Below, in pieces: positions 15,309 to 23,977 of a stretch of DNA of 64,000 nt. A program made the position numbers and the translations under genes. Positions within the stretch are counted from its first letter, which is position 1. Each line of letters opens with the position of its first letter. Location: positions 1 through 64,000 of IMG/VR virus record IMGVR_UViG_3300005613_000025; one strand, 5' to 3'. The notes under the pieces are model-generated. The model worked only from the letters and a program-made list of their open reading frames with translations. It searched no databases and had not been told where the DNA came from. This DNA comes from a virus.

Positions 15309-16253
15309 ATGGCGATGTTAAGTTATTTTGGAGGCAAGAGTTCTAAAGATTTTATGGAACTTATCAATTCACGGATACCGAAAAGTGGAATAAAAACATA
15401 TGTTGAACCGTTCAGTGGTTCATTTGCAACTTACATGGATGACAAGTCGATATATTTCGATCAGGTCATATACAATGATAAGAACCGACATCAGGTGAAT
15501 CTTTATAGATGTTGTAAAGATCCTGAGAAGTTACTTGAAGCAATTGATGAGTTGAAATCAACTTTATTGAAGACCGACATCACTGACCTTGAAGAAAAGC
15601 GTATTTTCTATCGTGGTATATACAAAGAGTATATTCAGAATGATTTTCTTGATGATATGAATTTCGAGATCGGTGATTTCAAAAAGGCGGCCATTTATGC
15701 ATTTTTGATAACGTCTTCTTTCTCAGGTGTTTATCCAAGAGGTGGTGGATTTGTTGGATTCAATAAGAAAAAGGATGAGTTGAAGCTTGAAGTTCTCGTC
15801 AGAAAATTGAAAACAAACAAGTATGGTAAAAAAATTGAATCCATAACAGCTTTTCATAATATGGATTTCGAAGAGTTGATAAGGAAATATGATTCAGATG
15901 AAACTTATCTTTATCTTGATCCACCGTATTACAGATTCGATGAAAAGACCGGTGGTGATGATGCCAGAAGATTGTTCTGGTACGGAAGTGATTCTGATGA
16001 TGTTTTCGGACCGGCCTCTCACAGAAGATTACTTGAACTCATAAAGGAGACAAAGGCAAGGTGGTCACTTTCGTATTATTACTTTCCATTGCTTGAAGAA
16101 TTGTTACCAAAGGATCAATATTTCTGGTTTGAAAAAGAAGTAAGAAGAAGTTCAGCACAAGGTGGTAACAACTCAGATTCAAAAAAGGTTGCAGAAAAAG
16201 GAGTTGAACTTTTGATATGTAACTATGATCCAACGACAGGTGAAAAAATATGA
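15309..16253 (+). CDS. D12-class DNA adenine methyltransferase
   Basis: Protein of 314 residues with YFGGKSS (6-12), VEPFSGSFA (32-40, SAM-binding motif I), NDKN (56-59) and YLDPPYY near residue 204 (motif IV, catalytic DPPY). This is the Dam/D12 N6-adenine methyltransferase fold; it would transfer a methyl group from SAM to adenine in DNA. A role in protecting phage DNA from host restriction is likely. A second methyltransferase of another class is at 58479. Overlaps the next gene by ATGA. Confidence 0.88.
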   Translation: MAMLSYFGGKSSKDFMELINSRIPKSGIKTYVEPFSGSFATYMDDKSIYFDQVIYNDKNRHQVNLYRCCKDPEKLLEAIDELKSTLLKTDITDLEEKRIFYRGIYKEYIQNDFLDDMNFEIGDFKKAAIYAFLITSSFSGVYPRGGGFVGFNKKKDELKLEVLVRKLKTNKYGKKIESITAFHNMDFEELIRKYDSDETYLYLDPPYYRFDEKTGGDDARRLFWYGSDSDDVFGPASHRRLLELIKETKARWSLSYYYFPLLEELLPKDQYFWFEKEVRRSSAQGGNNSDSKKVAEKGVELLICNYDPTTGEKI

Positions 16254-16951
16254 CATATGAAGAGGAAATAAAGGATTGTATCGCGGCCAAGTTCAATGAA
16301 TCTGAATTTATTGAGTGTGGTGATATCAATAAAAATATCCCGATAGCACAATCAATGCAAGTATCTGTTCAACTTGATAGGAATATCGATTTTGATTATA
16401 TTACACATCTTATTGATGTTGCAAAACAGAATTTTTCGATCGAGATAAATAAACTGATATTGAAAGACTTTAAAAAGCTGAGTCCCTTTGTAATTGATCG
16501 AAGAGATTCGAAAGATATGAACACATATGAGTTATCGAATTCTGTTTTAAGGGAATTTGTTTATATCTGTAAAGGCAAGGGTCGGTCAATAACATCTTCA
16601 AAAGTTGTCATCGAATTACTTGAAACATCTTCTCAATATGAATTTTATAAGAACACCAGTTTGTCAAGTTCTCTGAGATGTGTTGGTAGAATTTATGATA
16701 TTGGTATTTTTGTTGATTCATATCTTGCTTGGTCAGAAAATTTTATTATGCATTTCAGCTCTCTCGATTACAATATCGAATTGGATAATGTTACATTTGG
16801 TGATGATCATGTTTTATCGGTCGGTATAAAATATGGATATCAAATTGACGATCCTAAGATGATATACATATTCACAGATGAACTCAATGATAATGTTGAT
16901 GTACTTGTCAGGCATCAAAGACGGGAAAAGATAAAAAAGTTACTGAACTGA
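16250..16951 (+). CDS. Unknown protein with shared C-terminal tail
   Basis: Protein of 233 residues starting MTYEEEIKDCIAAKFNES and ending HQRREKIKKLLN. Alternating beta and helix patterns, no recognised motif. Coupled to the upstream methyltransferase by a 4-base ATGA overlap. The tail is shared with other unknown proteins of this window. Confidence 0.6.
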   Translation: MTYEEEIKDCIAAKFNESEFIECGDINKNIPIAQSMQVSVQLDRNIDFDYITHLIDVAKQNFSIEINKLILKDFKKLSPFVIDRRDSKDMNTYELSNSVLREFVYICKGKGRSITSSKVVIELLETSSQYEFYKNTSLSSSLRCVGRIYDIGIFVDSYLAWSENFIMHFSSLDYNIELDNVTFGDDHVLSVGIKYGYQIDDPKMIYIFTDELNDNVDVLVRHQRREKIKKLLN

Positions 16952-16984
16952 AAAAAGAAACCCTGATAAAAAGTCTATCAGGGT
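16950..16984 (-). terminator. Terminator for the minus-strand 17013-19520 block
   Basis: On the minus strand the stem ACCCTGATA / TATCAGGGT (16960-16984) is followed by TTCTTTTTT. A second hairpin CATAGAAT/ATTCTATG lies at 16989-17007. It closes the minus-strand operon and separates it from the convergent plus-strand genes. Confidence 0.75.
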
Positions 16985-17012
16985 CGGTCATAGAATGCTA
17001 TTCTATGAGTGG

Positions 17013-17420
17013 TTATCGTTTCATTTGTTCTTTAAGATAGTCTGCTGCATCATATAATCCAAGTCTATTTGCAACAAAAGTAAGTTCTTCCAATTGAGTT
17101 TCTGTATCATATTGTGCCTGTCTTTGTTGTGGTATGTTTTTCTTGACCATTTCGATTATATCTGAGTCATAGACGAATGATTCTTCGAACTGATCAAGTC
17201 GATCCTCGACATCTTCTATACCTACATCATCCAATTTCTTGGTTACTTTATTATATTTGAGTTTTCTTTCTTTTTGGCCTACTTCAAGTTCATTCTTTTT
17301 GAATGATCGTTTCATTTTTTTAAGTTCTTCTTTTTCGTCTGGGAGGCTCTGTAAGAAGTCTTTGAAATTTGCCATTTTTCTGTCACCGGCATTGAATGTT
17401 GGTTGATTATCTTTATACAT
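17013..17420 (-). CDS. Unknown charged helical protein
   Basis: Protein of 135 residues (MYKDNQPTFNAGDRKMANF), highly charged and helical, with LTFVANRLGLYDAADYLKEQ at its end. An internal ATG (residue 16, MANFKDFLQSLPDE) could be the start and would resemble a targeting leader. A TATATAGTAAC box lies upstream. Function unknown. Confidence 0.6.
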   Translation of the reverse strand: MYKDNQPTFNAGDRKMANFKDFLQSLPDEKEELKKMKRSFKKNELEVGQKERKLKYNKVTKKLDDVGIEDVEDRLDQFEESFVYDSDIIEMVKKNIPQQRQAQYDTETQLEELTFVANRLGLYDAADYLKEQMKR

Positions 17421-17437
17421 GTTACTATATATTATTT

Positions 17438-18085
17438 TTATTTTTCAAAAAATTTAATTATCACTGAACTTCCATCTATCGTTTTTTTCATATCCACACC
17501 GTCCATATCAATTTGCCTCAATAGAAGTTTCAATCTTCTGTCAGTGAATGTCCATGTTGAACTGATCAATGTCAGAGTATTCTCTGATTCATCAAATTCG
17601 GTCCAAGTGTCATTTGAGAAGTCAGATTTTGATTTTAAAAGTCTTGATCTGATCTCAAGATAGATATCGTGTAATTTATTCTCTTTCTTTTCAACTTCCT
17701 TGTCTGTAAGTATATAGATATCTATTACTGATATATACTTACTTGTTCTTAACTTTACTCGTGTATCGAAATATTTTGTGATATTGGATATGGCAGAAAA
17801 AACATCCTTGTCTTTATTCGGTATCAGATATAATTGTTGTCCAACACTCTTTGGTGCCATGTTCTCCATTAAGCTTATCGATATCTTGTGACAGAATTTA
17901 TCCCTATTACTTGTAGGTTCTCTGAATAATAGTCCAGATCCATCGGATTCTATACCTTTTTCAAGTGAACTTTCTGAGAAGTAACCTTTTTGGTGATCAT
18001 ACTTGATCAATTCATCATCCAATTCTTGAAGTATTATATCCTCTACATGTGAGGAATCGATCGATTCATTGAATTTTCTGATCAT
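17438..18085 (-). CDS. Head-targeted protein of unknown function
   Basis: Protein of 215 residues starting MIRKFNESIDSS, a capsid-targeting-like leader. No enzyme motif seen. It is the third of four closely packed minus-strand genes (17013-19520), with only 2 bp to the gene upstream. Confidence 0.6.
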   Translation of the reverse strand: MIRKFNESIDSSHVEDIILQELDDELIKYDHQKGYFSESSLEKGIESDGSGLLFREPTSNRDKFCHKISISLMENMAPKSVGQQLYLIPNKDKDVFSAISNITKYFDTRVKLRTSKYISVIDIYILTDKEVEKKENKLHDIYLEIRSRLLKSKSDFSNDTWTEFDESENTLTLISSTWTFTDRRLKLLLRQIDMDGVDMKKTIDGSSVIIKFFEK

Positions 18086-18087
18086 TT

Positions 18088-18780
18088 TTATCCTTTTAAT
18101 TTTTTGTCAAGTATTTTTGCAATATTCGATCCTATCATAAAGTGAATGTTCTGAAGTGAATCAGATTCCTCTGTTGTTATCTCGTCCATGAATTTAAAGT
18201 TGAATCTGTATGTATCAGGTTCTTCATCATCACTTTCTCTGTCAACCTTATATATTGACACATCGAATTTGTAATTGTTATTTATGTTTATCTCAAAGTC
18301 AAATGTGGTTGAGTCACATGGTTGTGTTTTGAATTTCGGTTCATATTTTACATCGAAAACCGAATATTCGGTTATTTCTGCTCTTCTCATGTAATAATTC
18401 AAGAACATGGCCGGTGCTTCGATAAAGTCACTCAATATCTTGATATCATCACCGAAATTGTTCTGTTCGACAATATTCGCTATTTTATTTTTCATGTCTA
18501 TCACATTTTGAAAGTCCATTTTATGGTAAATGCAGTTTATGTCATATAGATAGGTGAATGACTTATCTATCAATAACCGTTTCTCAAGATCTGTCTTGAA
18601 TATGAACTTTGTGTGTATTATCATTGTTTCTTCAACTGATAACCCATGTATCGTTATCACAAGGCGATAGAATTTCTCATCATTTGAAATCTCGTAAACG
18701 GTCTCAAGTGATTGTGCCATCCCATCTTCTTCTTGGAAAATGTCTTTGAATGCTTGTTCTACTTCTGCTATTCTTATCAT
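18088..18780 (-). CDS. Unknown protein
   Basis: Protein of 230 residues (MIRIAEVEQAFKDIFQEED), acidic, with alternating beta strands and no recognised motif. Overlaps the upstream nucleotidyltransferase gene by 4 bp, so the two are translationally coupled. Confidence 0.6.
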   Translation of the reverse strand: MIRIAEVEQAFKDIFQEEDGMAQSLETVYEISNDEKFYRLVITIHGLSVEETMIIHTKFIFKTDLEKRLLIDKSFTYLYDINCIYHKMDFQNVIDMKNKIANIVEQNNFGDDIKILSDFIEAPAMFLNYYMRRAEITEYSVFDVKYEPKFKTQPCDSTTFDFEININNNYKFDVSIYKVDRESDDEEPDTYRFNFKFMDEITTEESDSLQNIHFMIGSNIAKILDKKLKG

Positions 18781-19520
18781 TTTTTTGATTCAAATTGTTT
18801 ATCGTATGATGTTATTTTCATATTCACTATTTTCTCTATATATCCATTTCTTCTCAGCAATTTGAATACGAGATTTCCTGTTCCGAATTCCCCGCTTTTC
18901 AATCCCTTCTTTCTTTCGGATTTTATTTTTTCCCATGTTTTCTCTAAGTCCTTTATGAAATCTTTATATTCTTTTTTACTTTTATCAAGATCGTCTATTT
19001 CTTGCATTATCGGTTTTGCAACTTTCAATATTTCATCTTCATCAATATCAATTTCTTTCTGCTCAGGCTCTTCGACCCACTTATCATTCATAAGTGAGTA
19101 TATTCCTGTTGATACATGTGGTTCATTCACATCCTGTATATAAACCTCAACATCATATCCTTCGATTTTGATATCATGTCGATCGTTCCAAACGGATCTT
19201 GCATTATCGACCATTTTTTTGACAAGTTCAATGTCTTTATTCACTTTTTTGAAATCGATCAATATATGAAGGTCGAAATCTGAATATTTCTTATCCCAAT
19301 TGTAATTGGCAAGTGATCCTGTGAGTATTATATCTTCGATCTTAGCATCAAGTTCAAGTGGTCTATAAAAATCTCTTGCAATTTTCAAAAGATCCTTTTT
19401 GATATCCTTTTTTATTTCCATATCATTCCAAACCTTGGTGTCCAAATTGTTCTTGATTTTGAATGATTTCACTGGAGCAAGATCACTTTGATTGAATTCT
19501 AAGAATTTTTTAAGATGCAT
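18777..19520 (-). CDS. Head-targeted nucleotidyltransferase (Pol beta superfamily)
   Basis: Protein of 247 residues. Leader MHLKKFLEFNQS looks like a capsid-targeting sequence. The NTase core is ILTGSLANYNW (G68-S69) followed by SDFDLHILID (D81, D83) and YDVEVYIQD as third acidic strand. This is the GS-x9-13-DxD pattern of minimal nucleotidyltransferases that move NMP groups onto RNA, protein or small molecules. The C-terminal half is helical and charged. It heads the minus-strand operon, with a late-type box upstream. Target unknown. Confidence 0.72.
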   Translation of the reverse strand: MHLKKFLEFNQSDLAPVKSFKIKNNLDTKVWNDMEIKKDIKKDLLKIARDFYRPLELDAKIEDIILTGSLANYNWDKKYSDFDLHILIDFKKVNKDIELVKKMVDNARSVWNDRHDIKIEGYDVEVYIQDVNEPHVSTGIYSLMNDKWVEEPEQKEIDIDEDEILKVAKPIMQEIDDLDKSKKEYKDFIKDLEKTWEKIKSERKKGLKSGEFGTGNLVFKLLRRNGYIEKIVNMKITSYDKQFESKK

Positions 19521-19532
19521 TTGTTCGATTTC

Positions 19533-19551
19533 TTTTTAATATATATAAAAT
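19533..19551 (-). promoter_or_regulatory. Late-type promoter TATATATATTAAAAAG
   Basis: Minus-strand AT-rich box about 13-30 nt before the ATG at 19520. Confidence 0.4.
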
Positions 19552-19579
19552 CCATTAAACGACTTTTTCGATTTTTAAT

Positions 19580-19589
19580 GTATAAATAA
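19580..19589 (+). promoter_or_regulatory. Late-type promoter box TATAAATA
   Basis: Exact T4 late box TATAAATAAA about 20 nt before the ATG at 19608. Confidence 0.5.
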
Positions 19590-19607
19590 AAAATATAACT
19601 AACTGAT

Positions 19608-20885
19608 ATGCAAACACTTAATGATGTAAAAGACAAAAACATCCTGAGTGACATCTTCGACAATGAAATAATCGTGTTTGAAGATGTCCAAGGCTCAAAG
19701 ATATGGGTCAATTGGAATGGTAAGGAATTCACCATAAAACCAAAAAGAATTTCAAATGAACCAATAAACCTTGTAGATCTGGCGATGCAGAACTTTTACA
19801 ACCCTGCAATGAATTACTTTAATTCTCTTTCAGATCGTGTCAAATCATTGATGCCAAAGAAATGGTGGTTCTGCTTTGAATATTTCCCAGATCAACAACC
19901 GGCCAATATAGATTATAATAGAATACCAAAGAATGGTCTTGTACTTACCGCAATAAACAAGAACAGAAAATATGACTATTCAGTTGAGGAACTTACAGAA
20001 TACGCCAGATTATTCGAGGTTGATCATCTTCCTGTGATATACAAAGGCACTTTGAATGATGATATGAAACAAGGAATTGAATATTTTCTTAATACCTCAG
20101 AAGAGGATCTTGAATATGTTTTCGGTGAAAAGAATTTTGCCTTTTTCTTTTATCGACTATTGAACCCGAATGAGGAAGGATCATTTCTAATGGGGAATGA
20201 GTTTCAAGATAATATTGAAAAAATAATAATCAGGATCAAAGACCAAGAAATGAGTTTTCAGATACTGAATCCCCTATATAAACGAATTAGTCAGGATAAT
20301 GCAACTGATTTTGTTGAGATATACACTCTCATATTGGTAAACTTTCTCACATTCTGTCAGGGTGTTGATATCTCTTCGATAAAACTTGATGGAAAATCGC
20401 GTGATGAAATGTATATTGAACTGGTGTGTAAGCTGTTCAATAAGTATATGAGTGATGTTAAGGATGATCTTGTGAACTTTGATTTCACGATACCTGAATT
20501 TTGGACACAGGATAAATTCAAGATAAATCGTGAACTCATTAAAAACAAAAGAACATCAAGTATAATTGATGAATCCGAAAAGATGGAGTATTATTTCAAG
20601 ATAATTCTTTCGTCATTCAATAAGAAACGAAAGAAACCTATTGGTATATTCACCGATAACACGGTAGAACTTTTCAATTCATATGTTGATAAGATAGATA
20701 GGACCATTGATAAGAAGCTCAAGATAATGCGTGATATGCATCTTGCTCAGACCGGTCTTGTTGACTTTGGATCATTCATTGATTTTGATGTTGAAACAGA
20801 CTCACAGGGACAAGTTTACCCATCTGTATGGGATGAAATTGAAAGTGGATCAATGGATAAAAAGAAGAAAGGCTTTAAAAAATAA
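19608..20885 (+). CDS. Ligase-like (nucleotidyltransferase-fold) phage protein
   Basis: Protein of 425 residues. The block KKWWFCFEYFPDQQPANIDY then RIPKNGLVLTAI (about 84-117) resembles a phage family distantly related to the adenylation domain of DNA/RNA ligases (EYF...YDRxPKNxLxLxxI). The nucleophilic KxxG lysine is not clear, so catalysis is uncertain. The C-terminal half is helical and ends with a Lys-rich tail. It is followed after 11 nt by a polymerase-like gene and may form a replication or repair pair. Confidence 0.4.
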   Translation: MQTLNDVKDKNILSDIFDNEIIVFEDVQGSKIWVNWNGKEFTIKPKRISNEPINLVDLAMQNFYNPAMNYFNSLSDRVKSLMPKKWWFCFEYFPDQQPANIDYNRIPKNGLVLTAINKNRKYDYSVEELTEYARLFEVDHLPVIYKGTLNDDMKQGIEYFLNTSEEDLEYVFGEKNFAFFFYRLLNPNEEGSFLMGNEFQDNIEKIIIRIKDQEMSFQILNPLYKRISQDNATDFVEIYTLILVNFLTFCQGVDISSIKLDGKSRDEMYIELVCKLFNKYMSDVKDDLVNFDFTIPEFWTQDKFKINRELIKNKRTSSIIDESEKMEYYFKIILSSFNKKRKKPIGIFTDNTVELFNSYVDKIDRTIDKKLKIMRDMHLAQTGLVDFGSFIDFDVETDSQGQVYPSVWDEIESGSMDKKKKGFKK

Positions 20886-20896
20886 TCTTATTATGA

Positions 20897-22099
20897 ATGT
20901 CAAGTATAAAAGACCTGTCAAAGGAAATTCCGGTCATACCATTTCGGAAAAAAGAATTCTTTCTTCAATTCGTGCCAGAGAAGATGATGCATCTTTTGAA
21001 TGTTAAAAAGGTAACTTATAAGAACAAGAATCTCAAATCTGCATACTTGATCGACATTGTTCATGGTATGATTTTGAAATATTATTTCAAAAATGAAAAT
21101 GAATTTGCACTCAATACATTGGTTTTGAAAGAAAGATATGGATACCTTTATAATTATTATGTTGATTATCTGATAGATATAGGAACGATCAAATTGGTCA
21201 GAAAACACTTAGCTGGTGTCACTTCAAGGAAATATGAGATATGTCAGGAGGTATTGAATGGTGACATGCACCGTTGGAAGAATAATGATACGATACTTTT
21301 GAAAAAATATCACAATCGATATCTGAAATTTGAACTGAGTAAGACCGATATTATTCCCGATCACATAAAGGTGAAATTGATAAATGACCTTTTTTCAGTC
21401 ACAATAGACGAGTCAAGGTCCTTATTTTTCTTGGATTCACTCAAAGAAAAGGATAACATATATAAACGAAACAGATATTCTGTTCATTCGATTTCAGAGA
21501 AGCACATTTTTTATCATTTTGACCATTATGGTAGAATGCACACCAATTTCACGATATTGAGATCATTCATAAGAAAAACATGTCTTTTGATCAACAATGA
21601 GGAAACATTCGAGATCGACATTCCAAACTCACAACCCATGCTTCTTGCTAAATTGATAGATGATTCAATGACAAAATGGGTGAAAAAGGACGAGTTGGAA
21701 TTTTTCAAGGAGCTTTTAAGATATGGTAGTTTCTACGAATTCATTGCAGATAGATTGAACATAGAAAGAAAAGAGGCAAAGAAAATAACATATAAGGTTC
21801 TTTTCGGAAAAAATCACTTCAATTCAAAGGCTGATCGACAATTCAAGGAATTTTTTCCAACGATACACAATTTCATAAAACTTTATAAGAAGGAACATAA
21901 TGATTACAAGGTTCTTGCATATACTTTACAAAGGAATGAATCAGAGTTGATATACAAAAGGATCATTGGTGAAATAATGAAAGCGAGTGATGTGAATGTC
22001 ATAACAGTTCATGACTCGATAATCGGACCGTCATCACAAAGAGATCTGATAACTGGAATTTTTGAAAATCAGATGAAAAGGTTCTTTACTTTTCTGTGA
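20897..22099 (+). CDS. PolA-like single-domain polymerase
   Basis: Protein of 400 residues. Three blocks match the palm of family A polymerases and T7-type RNA polymerases: FEIDIPNSQPMLLAKLI (about 238-254, motif A Asp), RKEAKKITYKVLFGKN (about 290-305, motif B Rx3Kx6FG) and VITVHDSI (about 369-376, motif C HDS). HYGRMHTNFTILR before motif A also fits. No exonuclease domain is present. Family A DNA polymerases usually have HDE in motif C, while T7 RNA polymerase has HDS. It may be a primase-like or repair polymerase. Confidence 0.55.
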   Translation: MSSIKDLSKEIPVIPFRKKEFFLQFVPEKMMHLLNVKKVTYKNKNLKSAYLIDIVHGMILKYYFKNENEFALNTLVLKERYGYLYNYYVDYLIDIGTIKLVRKHLAGVTSRKYEICQEVLNGDMHRWKNNDTILLKKYHNRYLKFELSKTDIIPDHIKVKLINDLFSVTIDESRSLFFLDSLKEKDNIYKRNRYSVHSISEKHIFYHFDHYGRMHTNFTILRSFIRKTCLLINNEETFEIDIPNSQPMLLAKLIDDSMTKWVKKDELEFFKELLRYGSFYEFIADRLNIERKEAKKITYKVLFGKNHFNSKADRQFKEFFPTIHNFIKLYKKEHNDYKVLAYTLQRNESELIYKRIIGEIMKASDVNVITVHDSIIGPSSQRDLITGIFENQMKRFFTFL

Positions 22100-22115
22100 A
22101 GTATGATATTCAAAA

Positions 22116-22126
22116 TTAATATATAG
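22116..22126 (+). promoter_or_regulatory. Late-type promoter TTAATATATAG
   Basis: 3 nt before the ATG at 22130, an extreme case of a promoter box adjoining the start codon. Confidence 0.45.
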
Positions 22127-22129
22127 AAC

Positions 22130-22666
22130 ATGTTCAACTTGAAAGATCCAAATATTTCATACATTGTTGTCTCAGGTGATGTGAATGCGTGTAGCAACTA
22201 CCTTTATTCGAGAGAAACATATCAGATATTGGAAATGAGTTCATATTTCCAAGGTGAATTTGATAGATCTTTGTTTGCTTTCACGAATATTGATAATACT
22301 GACATCAGAAGGGATGCCATGTCATTGATGATGCATTTCAATGAAGATCATATCATTGTGAAATATCATGGTGAGTCCGCGCCAACAAAGATCACTCCTG
22401 ATGGTAAGGAACATCCAATGGGTGTTTTGATGTATAACACAGATTCTGAAAAAAAGTCATACATATTTGAAGGAATTTCATTCAGTTTCATTGAACAACA
22501 ACTTTATTATTTTCCAAAGTCAAAGAAAGATTTCAAGCAAGGTATGGTAGTTGAATGTTACTCGAATAATGATTGGATCGAAAAACGAGTATTTGATGTT
22601 GATACTGAATATGATAGCATGTATCACCTTCTGATAAAGTATAAGAAGATCAGGATACCTGTCTGA
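22130..22666 (+). CDS. Unknown protein
   Basis: Protein of 178 residues starting MFNLKDPNISYIVVSGDVNA. No motif recognised. It has its own promoter box and converges on the 2H phosphoesterase gene with a 17-bp overlap. Confidence 0.6.
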   Translation: MFNLKDPNISYIVVSGDVNACSNYLYSRETYQILEMSSYFQGEFDRSLFAFTNIDNTDIRRDAMSLMMHFNEDHIIVKYHGESAPTKITPDGKEHPMGVLMYNTDSEKKSYIFEGISFSFIEQQLYYFPKSKKDFKQGMVVECYSNNDWIEKRVFDVDTEYDSMYHLLIKYKKIRIPV

Positions 22667-23168
22667 ATGCCTCGTCAGTTGAGATTCTCGTGTTGTTTGA
22701 TATCAGTTCGAACCTTTTACATTGTCGTGTGATATACTCTGAGAATTCGATCACTTTTTCATTTGCGTGTCCAATGGTTATATGAAAATCATAATAAGGA
22801 TTCCTACCAAGACCCATTGACATTCTTATGTTCTCAGCGTCACGAGACCAAGCCCTGAGCCACCAGTGTTCTCCGTTTGACCGTGGCTCTGTATCATAAA
22901 GAAATTCTATTTCACGACCATTGAACATCTTTGCGGCATCATCGAATATCTTCTTATCCATTTTATCTGAGATGAATGTGATGTGTGTTCCTCTCAGATT
23001 CTTGTTCAAAACAAGGTTGAATCTTTTTTTCAAGAACCAAGCATAATATTGGTCAATGTCACAATTTGTTCGGATCAGAGCAACATGTTTCCAAGAAGAT
23101 TGTTCTTTGTGTTTGTTCGTAATATCCTCCGGTGAGAATTCAATTATGCCTTTTGCTCTCAGTATCAT
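22650..23168 (-). CDS. 2H phosphoesterase
   Basis: Protein of 172 residues with two HxT motifs: GTHITFIS (H62) and YDFHITIGH (H129), 67 residues apart, the signature of 2H (LigT/CPDase) enzymes that open cyclic phosphates or cut 2'-5' linkages. T4 and relatives use a 2H enzyme (Acb1) to destroy cyclic oligonucleotide signals of CBASS; RNA end repair is the other main possibility. A host-type TATATTTG box sits 4 nt before the ATG, so early expression is likely, which fits a counter-defence role. Confidence 0.75.
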   Translation of the reverse strand: MILRAKGIIEFSPEDITNKHKEQSSWKHVALIRTNCDIDQYYAWFLKKRFNLVLNKNLRGTHITFISDKMDKKIFDDAAKMFNGREIEFLYDTEPRSNGEHWWLRAWSRDAENIRMSMGLGRNPYYDFHITIGHANEKVIEFSEYITRQCKRFELISNNTRISTDEAFRQVS

Positions 23169-23172
23169 ATTA

Positions 23173-23180
23173 CAAATATA
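23173..23180 (-). promoter_or_regulatory. Host-type promoter box TATATTTG adjoining the ATG
   Basis: TATATTTG followed by TAAT and then ATG (23168). With a 4-nt gap the transcript would be leaderless or nearly so. Confidence 0.65.
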
Positions 23181-23222
23181 AGGAAAGAAAAAAAATGATA
23201 TATAAAAATAAACAATTATTTT

Positions 23223-23405
23223 ATGAAAGACGAATTATTGAAATCAAATGCATTATCCACAGAGGAAGTGTCAATGTTAAGAGAAAAGTTCATTCACGAG
23301 TACTCAAAGAAAATGGGTTGGAACTCAAAGGAACTTACCACACAACAGATGTTGGAAATTGCCACTCAGAAAGAATATAAGAATCCAGGATTAATTTTGG
23401 GATGA
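23223..23405 (+). CDS. Small unknown protein
   Basis: Protein of 60 residues (MKDELLKSNALSTEEV), helical, ending EYKNPGLILG. A TATATAAAAATAAAC stretch precedes it. Its 3' end overlaps the convergent 23391 gene by 15 bp. Confidence 0.55.
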   Translation: MKDELLKSNALSTEEVSMLREKFIHEYSKKMGWNSKELTTQQMLEIATQKEYKNPGLILG

Positions 23406-23930
23406 TGTTCCCAGTATTGACTTTAATTTTTCTTTTCTTTGATGTTTCTTGATAATATCATTCATGTTTGTCTTGATATTTGTTTTCATGTCAGTGACGG
23501 TGTAATGTTTCAACCGTTCTTCATCATTTCTTAAATAGCTCAATGATATTGTGTTGTATCTGTATGGTTCTGCATCAAAGAAAAGTGTCTCGTCCCAATT
23601 CTTATATTTCTCAGGTGTGTTCGTATTTTTCACATAGATTATAGGCAGTTCAATCTTTTTCAAATTTGAAAGACACCATTCGATCGATTGTGGTTCTATC
23701 AGTATGAAATCACATCTGAATGAATTGTTTTTTATTGATTCGAATATTTCAGTATTTGTGAATTTTATTGTCTTAATTGAAGAACTTTCAGACATTCTGG
23801 TTCTATTTTCGTAGAAATAAACAAAAGTATTTCCGAGAAGATCGAGAAGTTTAAGGTATTCTGAAAGAGATGATACTGATCCGAAGTGTGATTTATTGTA
23901 AAGAAAAATAGTTCTATTTTTTATTTCCAT
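23391..23930 (-). CDS. Unknown protein with shared C-terminal tail
   Basis: Protein of 179 residues (MEIKNRTIFLYNKSHFGS). It ends HQRKEKLKSILGTSSQN, a version of the shared tail. Alpha/beta alternation (FILIEPQSIEWCL, PIIYVKN) could suggest a Rossmann-like fold. A TAAATTTG host-type box lies 6 nt before the ATG. Confidence 0.6.
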   Translation of the reverse strand: MEIKNRTIFLYNKSHFGSVSSLSEYLKLLDLLGNTFVYFYENRTRMSESSSIKTIKFTNTEIFESIKNNSFRCDFILIEPQSIEWCLSNLKKIELPIIYVKNTNTPEKYKNWDETLFFDAEPYRYNTISLSYLRNDEERLKHYTVTDMKTNIKTNMNDIIKKHQRKEKLKSILGTSSQN

Positions 23931-23977
23931 TAAACAAATTTATTTATACTTATATAATACAAAAATAACACAATGTT

